A DNA stretch of 64,000 nt. Origin: Trichoderma breve. Taxonomy: Eukaryota > Ascomycota > Sordariomycetes > Hypocreales > Hypocreaceae. Positions 59,934 to 64,000 of this stretch are shown one piece after another. The stretch's first letter is position 1, and the number at the start of each line of letters is the position of its first letter. The notes below the pieces were generated by a model. That model ran no database searches. It was not told the DNA's origin and saw only the letters and a list, made by a program, of their open reading frames with translations. A program made the translations under genes and the position numbers. The DNA lies in the NCBI RefSeq assembly GCF_028502605.1, contig NC_079235.1, positions 2,294,001 to 2,358,000 of the forward strand. Reading direction: 5' to 3'.

Positions 59934-61720
59934 ATGTCTGCACCGGCCGTTTCGGGCGGCGAGTCCAAGAATGTCGCCTTCAAGGTAAGGAGAAAAAAAT
60001 CCAAAGCTAACACGCCTCTCGAGCTCCTGAGCTGCCCCGCTAACCCATGGACACAGGACAAGGAGAAGCCCATGGCGGTGCGCTCGTCCAACATTGTCGC
60101 TGCCAGAGGTGTGTATCCTCATTCGCAACACAGTGGTTCGATCTGCTAATAAAAAATATAGCCGTCGCCGATGCAATCCGAACGTCTCTCGGCCCTCGAG
60201 GCATGGACAAGATGATCCGCAGTGGAAAGGGGGAGACGATTATTACAAATGACGGAAACACCATGCTCAAGAGCATGTCTGTCATGCACCCGACGGCAAA
60301 GATGCTGGTTAACCTGTCAGGAGCCCAGGATGTCGAGGCTGGTGATGGCACAACCTCCGTTGTTGTCATCTGCGGCAGCCTTCTCGGCGCTGCTGACCGA
60401 CTGCTGTCCAAGGGCATCCACCCCTCCGTCATTTCAGAGTCCTTCCAGAGAGCGTCCGCCGCCGCCGTCGAAGTCCTACACGACATGTCCCAGCCCATCT
60501 CCCTGACCGACAACGCCTCACTCCTCCAGGCTGCCAACACCTCTCTATCATCCAAGATTGTGTCTCAGTACTCGAACCTTCTCGGCCCCATGGCTGTCAA
60601 CGCCATTACCAAGACCATCGATGTTAAGACTGCGGAGAACGTGGACCTCAACAACATCCGCATGATCAAGAGGGTGGGAGGAACAATTGAGGACAGCGAG
60701 CTGGTCGATGGCCTCGTTCTTACGCAACCTGTGCTGAAGAACGCCGGCGGTCCCATCAGAATGGAGAAGGCCCGTATTGGTCTTATCCAGTTCCAGCTCA
60801 GTCCTCCCAAGCCTGACGTAAGTCTGAGTGGCAGTTAATAACTTCAATTTGTATACCTGTGCTGACTTGATGCAAAGATGGAAAACACGATCCAGGTCAA
60901 CGATTACCGCCAGATGGACAAGATTGTCAAGGAGGAGCGATTATATCTTTTGAACATGGCCAAGAAGATCAAGAAGGCTAAGTGCAACGTGCTATTGATC
61001 CAAAAGTCTATCCTTCGCGACGCCGTCAACGACCTTTCCCTACACTTCTTGGCCAAGCTCGGCATCATGGCCATCAAAGACATCGAGCGAGACGAAGTCG
61101 AGTTCATCTGCAAGTCCACTGGCTGCAAGCCCATTGCGGACATTGACTCGTTCACCGAGGATAAGCTGGGCTCAGCCGATCTTGTGGAGGAGGTTCAGTC
61201 ATCGGGATCACGCATGGTCAAGGTCACCGGAGCCAAGGCTACTGGCAAGACTGTTACCGTTGTTGTTCGCGGTGCCAACTCTCTCATCCTGGAGGAAGCC
61301 GAGCGAAGTTTGCACGACGCCCTCTGCGTTCTCCGATGTCTGGTGAAGAAGAAGGCCCTGATTGCCGGTGGTGGTGCCCCTGAAATCGAGATTGCCGCTC
61401 AGCTGTCCAAGCAGGCTCGCAGCCTGACAGGCACAGAGGCCATCTGCTGGAAGGCCTTTGCGGATGCCATGGAGGTCATTCCCACAACCCTTGCCGAGAA
61501 CGCCGGTCTGAACAGCATCAAGGTTGTTACCGACCTGAGACACCGACACGAGATGGGAGAGAAGAACGCCGGTGTCAGTATCAAATCTGGAGGTGTCAAC
61601 ACCAACATCTCCAAGGAGAACGTCTTGCAGCCCCTTTTGGTCAGCACAAGCGCCATTGAGCTGGCGGCTGAGACGGTGAAGATGATTTTGAGAATAGACG
61701 ACATTGCTTTGTCAAGGTAG
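59934..61720 (+). CDS. CCT4: Chaperonin TRiC/CCT subunit delta
   Basis: Four exons, 59934-59984, 60057-60108, 60162-60817 and 60878-61720, coding for 533 residues. Group II chaperonin motifs are all present: [12 protein letters not shown], the ATP-binding GDGTTSVVV, the apical domain around [14 protein letters not shown], and GGGAPEIE before the C terminus. [10 protein letters not shown] and [17 protein letters not shown] mark the delta subunit. CCT folds actin, tubulin and other clients in the cytosol. All three introns are short with standard sites; the third donor is GTAAGT after KPD and the join gives [13 protein letters not shown], exact for the family. The start at MSAPAVSGG is the first ATG in a good leader. 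Confidence 0.96.
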
Positions 61721-62070
61721 AGAAAATTCAAGCTGTCTGGTAGGATTGCTGTATGATGTAATATCTAAATTTATTTAAAAGAAGCAAATCTTGATCTTGA
61801 TTCGCCCCTGTGTTTGTTTATTTCCCTACAGATAAAAGGTACCTTTTCTGTACTCAATCCCAAGTACCTGTCGGATTCTTCAAGTTGATGCCTGGGGCCC
61901 GAATGCACTTGGCTCCTTCCCCAAGATCTCGACTGCACACGTTTTCCCTGTTGAACCAAAAGTTGCACCGCTATCTCATTTAATGCATTTTCTCTTTATC
62001 TTTCGATTCATTTATAAACCTGTTTTCCAAGAGGAATTTTCATTCTCTCCAAAAGGCACAGTTGACAGTC
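61721..62070. other. Spacer after CCT4
   Basis: CCT4 3' UTR and promoter of the next small gene; TTTCTCTTTATC pyrimidine strip before 62071. No other gene seen. Confidence 0.6.
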
Positions 62071-62590
62071 ATGGCCAGAAGAAGAAGTACTCGGTCCCGT
62101 TCCAACGATTCTTCCGATCCGGGAGACGCTGCGTTGGAAGTGCACCAACAGATCTACAAGGTCTGTCTATTTACATTTCCTCTTTCGAGCGAAACTGAGC
62201 AGGGGCTGACACAAAGCAGCTCAAGAAGGATCGAAATGAAAGCAGCAGAGCTGCGAGTGAGAAATACGGTGTTGCCCTGGCAGAGATTCAGGCAAGGGCT
62301 AGTGCCTGGCTTGAAGACTTGCAGTGTCGACGGTAATGAGTTACTTGACCCTTTCTGCAAACATAGACTAAACGCTTTATAGAACACAGAGAATGTTACA
62401 ATGCCTGACGGAGATTATCGAATTGACGGAGCGCAGAGAGGCTATCGAGGCCAAGATGGCTGATGTAGTGGCCAAGGCAGATGCAAAGGTGGAAGAATTG
62501 GAGGCCATGATGATGGCAGGGTACGCAGGAAGAGAAAAAGATGCAGCTGCAGCTCTGGAGAAAGTGGCAGGGCACCAGCGTGGAAGCTGA
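62071..62590 (+). CDS. Small coiled-coil protein of unknown function
   Basis: Three exons, 62071-62160, 62220-62332 and 62383-62590, coding for 136 residues. The N terminus is Arg/Ser-rich and basic (MARRRSTRSRSND). The rest is charged and helical (LKKDRNESSRAASEKY; AEIQARASAWLEDL; IELTERREAIEAKMADVVAK) with heptad-like spacing, so a coiled coil is likely. Splice sites are good (GTCTGT, GTAATG donors; AGCAG and TATAG acceptors) and only this splicing keeps the frame open, which supports a real gene. The size and layout suit a subunit of a coiled-coil complex, for example at kinetochores or spindle poles, but that is speculation. Confidence 0.75.
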
Positions 62591-62775
62591 GTCGAGCTCA
62601 AATCCAACCAGCCATCAAGAGTTGTGTCACTATACAGTTCATGATTGGCTCTTCGCATTATCAGGGGATGGGGTCGTTAATCTAGAATAGAGAATAATCG
62701 AGCGCCGTACTTTTCCGAAGAGTCTATATGTTGATAATGTACAAAGGCATAGCGCCAGAATGAAAGACTTTTGAT

Positions 62776-63141
62776 TTACACAGTGAATCCGAAGCCCTGC
62801 ATGCAGCTCTTGTATTGGTCAACGAGCGATCTGCAGTCGGCAGCGGGATCCTTGGCCGTTGAGAAGAGCATGCACTCATCGCGCTTCGACTTTTCCTCTT
62901 TGCATACGCAGCATGGCTATTCCATGGTTAGCACAAGCACAAGCACAAGCACAAGCATGGGGTATCCTGAATGTTTTGCGACAAACTGACCTTGGGCTTG
63001 GAAGCGCTCGCGGAGGCTGCGGGAGAAGCAACTGGCGCAGCGGCCAAGGCTATATACATCAGAAGACGATTAGTTTCTGCGGCCCTGCAGAGAAATTGGG
63101 GAGGCAATTGACGTACTGAAAGTGGCAGGCTTGGCATCCAT
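62776..63141 (-). CDS. COX17: Copper chaperone Cox17
   Basis: Three exons, 63141-63117, 63049-62991 and 62916-62776, coding for 74 residues. The copper-binding CCxC motif is Cys30-Cys31-Val-Cys33, preceded by the usual KPKP. The twin CX9C pairs are Cys33/Cys43 and Cys56/Cys66, as needed for Mia40-driven import, and the end is KSCMQGFGFTV. It carries copper to Sco1 and Cox11 for cytochrome c oxidase assembly in the intermembrane space. An Ala/Ser-rich stretch (residues 11-25) lies before the motif. The gene is short and split, so no single open frame shows it. The second intron holds a 6-bp tandem repeat (62931-62956). It faces the coiled-coil gene tail to tail, 185 bp apart. Confidence 0.95.
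62931..62956 (+). repeat. (GCACAA)4 microsatellite in a COX17 intron
   Basis: Four head-to-tail GCACAA units plus GC, only 14 bp from the 3' splice site of the second COX17 intron. It sits next to the branch-site candidate GCTAACC. Confidence 0.9.
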
Positions 63142-64000
63142 GGTGCTTTATTCTTGTAGCGCAATGGAATTGTGATATTGGCGATTGGGTGTTAGAGAAG
63201 CTTGCGTTGAATCATGCTTCTTTTAATTTTTTGACGATGGCGATGATATTGAGAATAGTCACGCCAGTTTCGCTGGTGCATTTCTAAGCAGCAAAACTGG
63301 CCAATCATGTTGCCGGAGTCTCACGTGCGGGCGTGGGAACTTCGTGATTTTGAGCACATTTCCGCTGACGTCATCAAAGTAGCTAAGTATTTCTTCAGGG
63401 ACCTTAGGTCATCTTCCCGAATGAAGCTCTCTTGGTATGTATCGAGTATATCGTTTATCTCGTATATCTCGTCCAGAGCCCAAAATGCAAATGCTTTTTC
63501 TGGCACTCAGCTCCATGCTTTCTAAACTATGACAAACATGAGAACTTGATTAAATACAGTAACTGAAGCTACCTGACCAGTTGCAACACAGGCCGTTAAC
63601 TCCGGTACGCTGGCCGGGAGATTCCGGTCTCCACCCCGGCCGCTGAACCCCTGCATCGATGCACCGTCGTTCGGACCCGAATTCTCACTCGGGTTTCACT
63701 CGTTTAGGGATAATGGCCGACTTTTACGGAGGTGAGAGGGGGGGAGCATCGCCGAGATTGGCCATGAAGATGCGAGGTTTCGTGCCTGGCTTTGAGGCCT
63801 GGCTTGAGATATTTTTGTCCAGTTTCATTGCCGTCTTATCATCTCGTATTAGCCGTCTTGTCTTCCCCCTTGTTGGTAAATCGGCATTGTAACTGGCAGT
63901 CGCAATTAGTTTTCCACGAATGAGAAGCAGGAGCTGGGCGTTTGGAAGAGACAAAGTCATATATATAACCGCTGCTATGGTTGCTTCGTATTCCTAGTTG
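63142..64000. other. Right edge, COX17 upstream region
   Basis: COX17 promoter and unassigned sequence to the window end. Frames at 63659-63892 (plus) and 63724-63960 (minus) overlap each other and have no domain. Nothing is called. Confidence 0.55.

Noticed and set aside
63580..63700. tRNA-like GC-rich stretch
   Set aside because: No A-box plus B-box pair and no cloverleaf could be drawn.

Overview
The window is a gene-dense stretch of a filamentous ascomycete genome. Short introns with GTRNGT-type donors and CTAAC/CTGAC branch sites, a fungal cell-wall glycoprotein, two Zn(II)2Cys6 regulators and the protein sequences all point to a sordariomycete, probably Hypocreales; the genus is not resolved. 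I support 21 protein genes, most of them with introns that I placed by reading across the splice sites and checking that the coding length is a multiple of three. No tRNA, rRNA, CRISPR array, transposase or biosynthetic cluster was recognised.

Left part (1-23 kb): a membrane-anchored kelch protein (minus), a GPI-anchored Ser/Thr/Gly-rich secreted glycoprotein (plus), two Zn2Cys6 regulators transcribed away from each other across 3.5 kb, a SNF5-family chromatin remodeller with a C-terminal GATA-like finger, and a small secreted CAP protein. This part has long intergenic spaces and the faster-evolving genes.

Middle (23-46.5 kb): ZIM17 (mitochondrial Hsp70 helper), the giant UTP20 gene (ribosome biogenesis) sharing a 380-bp divergent promoter with a CWF19/DRN1-type splicing factor, the mitotic phosphatase CDC25, a 4.6-kb gap, POL5 (ribosome biogenesis) and the 20S proteasome subunit alpha 7 (PRE10).

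Right part (46.5-64 kb): an unrecognised 270-aa protein, RanGAP (RNA1) divergent from cytochrome c1 (CYT1), a Cys-rich unknown protein, a DEDDy 3'-5' exonuclease with a doubtful C terminus, the 26S proteasome ATPase RPT1 divergent from the chaperonin subunit CCT4, a small coiled-coil protein and the copper chaperone COX17.

The right two thirds is mainly housekeeping: proteostasis (PRE10, RPT1, CCT4), mitochondria (ZIM17, CYT1, COX17), ribosome biogenesis (UTP20, POL5) and nuclear transport or cell cycle (RNA1, CDC25). I found no clearly new multi-gene system. The best leads are two proteasome genes whose first coding exon is only the start codon, an exonuclease whose acidic tail lies in a shifted frame across a G8 run and a 37-nt poly(A/T) tract, and several unrecognised fungal proteins.
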